A stretch of DNA of 60,255 bases from Nocardia cyriacigeorgica (GTDB taxonomy: Bacteria > Actinomycetota > Actinomycetes > Mycobacteriales > Mycobacteriaceae): NCBI RefSeq assembly GCF_010858045.1, contig NZ_JAAGVC010000027.1, forward strand, positions 1 through 60,255, in the 5' to 3' direction. How positions within the stretch are numbered: the stretch's first letter is position 1; each line of letters starts with the position of its first letter. The notes beneath the pieces are model-generated. The model ran no database searches. It was not told the DNA's origin and saw nothing but the letters and a program-made list of their open reading frames with translations. The translations under genes and the position numbers were made by a program. Shown in pieces: positions 59,954 through 60,255 of this stretch.

Positions 59954-60255
59954 ATGGTCGATACGCAGCAGCCTGCCGGCGCCGAACCGGATCCCTTCGC
60001 GAATCCGGACGACGCGGCGCTCCCGACGAGTATGGTGTGGGACGCCTGGGGCGCTCCCGCTGGACACAAGCCGCTCTCGCCCCAGATCCGGGGCCTGCTG
60101 AAGCAGGTGTTCGGGGTGTCCGGCGAGACCGTGGCACGCCGCGATGAGGGCGACGTGCCGCTGCGCGATTCGGCGTTGACCCCGGCCGCGCGCGCCGGGC
60201 TGGCCGCGGTGGTCGGTGCCGGGCACGTCTCCACCGGTGACTCCGCCCTCAATGC
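59954..60255 (+). CDS. FAD-binding oxidoreductase (alkyl-DHAP synthase-like), 3' end cut by the window
   Basis: Only the first 100 residues are present. MVDTQQPAG begins the protein, followed by SMVWDAWGAPAGHKPLSPQIRGLLKQVFGV, which resembles the start of alkyldihydroxyacetonephosphate-synthase-like flavoproteins. The gene order matches Rv2251 after Rv2249c-Rv2250c. The FAD domain is beyond the edge. Its possible substrate, dihydroxyacetone phosphate, is the product of GlpD. Confidence 0.8.
   Translation, partial: MVDTQQPAGAEPDPFANPDDAALPTSMVWDAWGAPAGHKPLSPQIRGLLKQVFGVSGETVARRDEGDVPLRDSALTPAARAGLAAVVGAGHVSTGDSALN

Overview
The window is high-GC actinobacterial DNA. A type VII secretion (ESX) cluster, WhiB, mIHF, PknG, a ~180 kDa NAD-glutamate dehydrogenase, tandem clpP1-clpP2 and a glpD/tetR/flavoprotein block like M. 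tuberculosis Rv2249c-Rv2251 point to Mycobacteriales, most likely Nocardia or a close relative. No rRNA, tRNA, CRISPR array, insertion sequence or phage genes were seen, so it reads as chromosomal backbone.

Region 1 (1-22873) is one ESX locus. Two Pro/Gly/Met-rich proteins and an NlpC/P60 peptidase precede eccA-eccB-eccC-PE-PPE-esx-esx-espG-(EspI/Rv3888c-like MinD ATPase)-eccD-mycP-eccE. An XRE/EspR-like regulator, a discoidin-like membrane protein and a zinc-ribbon membrane protein follow. Fused eccC, espG and the MinD-like gene, in this order and beside an NlpC/P60 gene, match the ESX-2 type best. Both Esx proteins lack tryptophan, so neither has a canonical WXG turn. Many core genes overlap by a few bases, suggesting one long transcript with an internal start before the PE gene.

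Region 2 (23001-39367) holds nitrogen metabolism and regulators: gdh, an SPFH/zinc-ribbon protein, an AnsP-type asparagine permease, pknG, whiB3, a MerR regulator, a repeat-bearing secreted protein, a RibD-like reductase and a LuxR-type ATPase regulator. In mycobacteria PknG controls NAD-GDH through GarA, so gdh-ansP-pknG looks like a physical cluster of one control circuit.

Two palindromic motifs recur between genes. A 26-bp dyad (half-site AAYGTACCGYTA, 2-bp centre) lies before gdh, the SPFH gene, ansP, the repeat-bearing secreted protein and the divergent 39.8-kb pair. A 16-bp motif (TTCCCA-N4-TGGGRA) lies before the ESX genes, pknG, whiB3 and the 39.9-kb gene. These are the strongest candidates for something undescribed.

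Region 3 (39401-49758) is housekeeping: serine hydrolase, phosphoketolase, lipoprotein FKBP isomerase, then tig, clpP1-clpP2 and clpX, with a 79-bp repeat and several hairpin terminators. Region 4 (49858-60255) has a secreted protein, a ketosteroid isomerase with an exact KstR box, a second RibD-like protein, an isolated mIHF, fdhD with a formate-dehydrogenase-like molybdoenzyme, an FHA protein, a nuclease-family remnant, a GNAT acetyltransferase, glpD, TetR and the start of an alkyl-DHAP-synthase-like flavoprotein cut by the window end.
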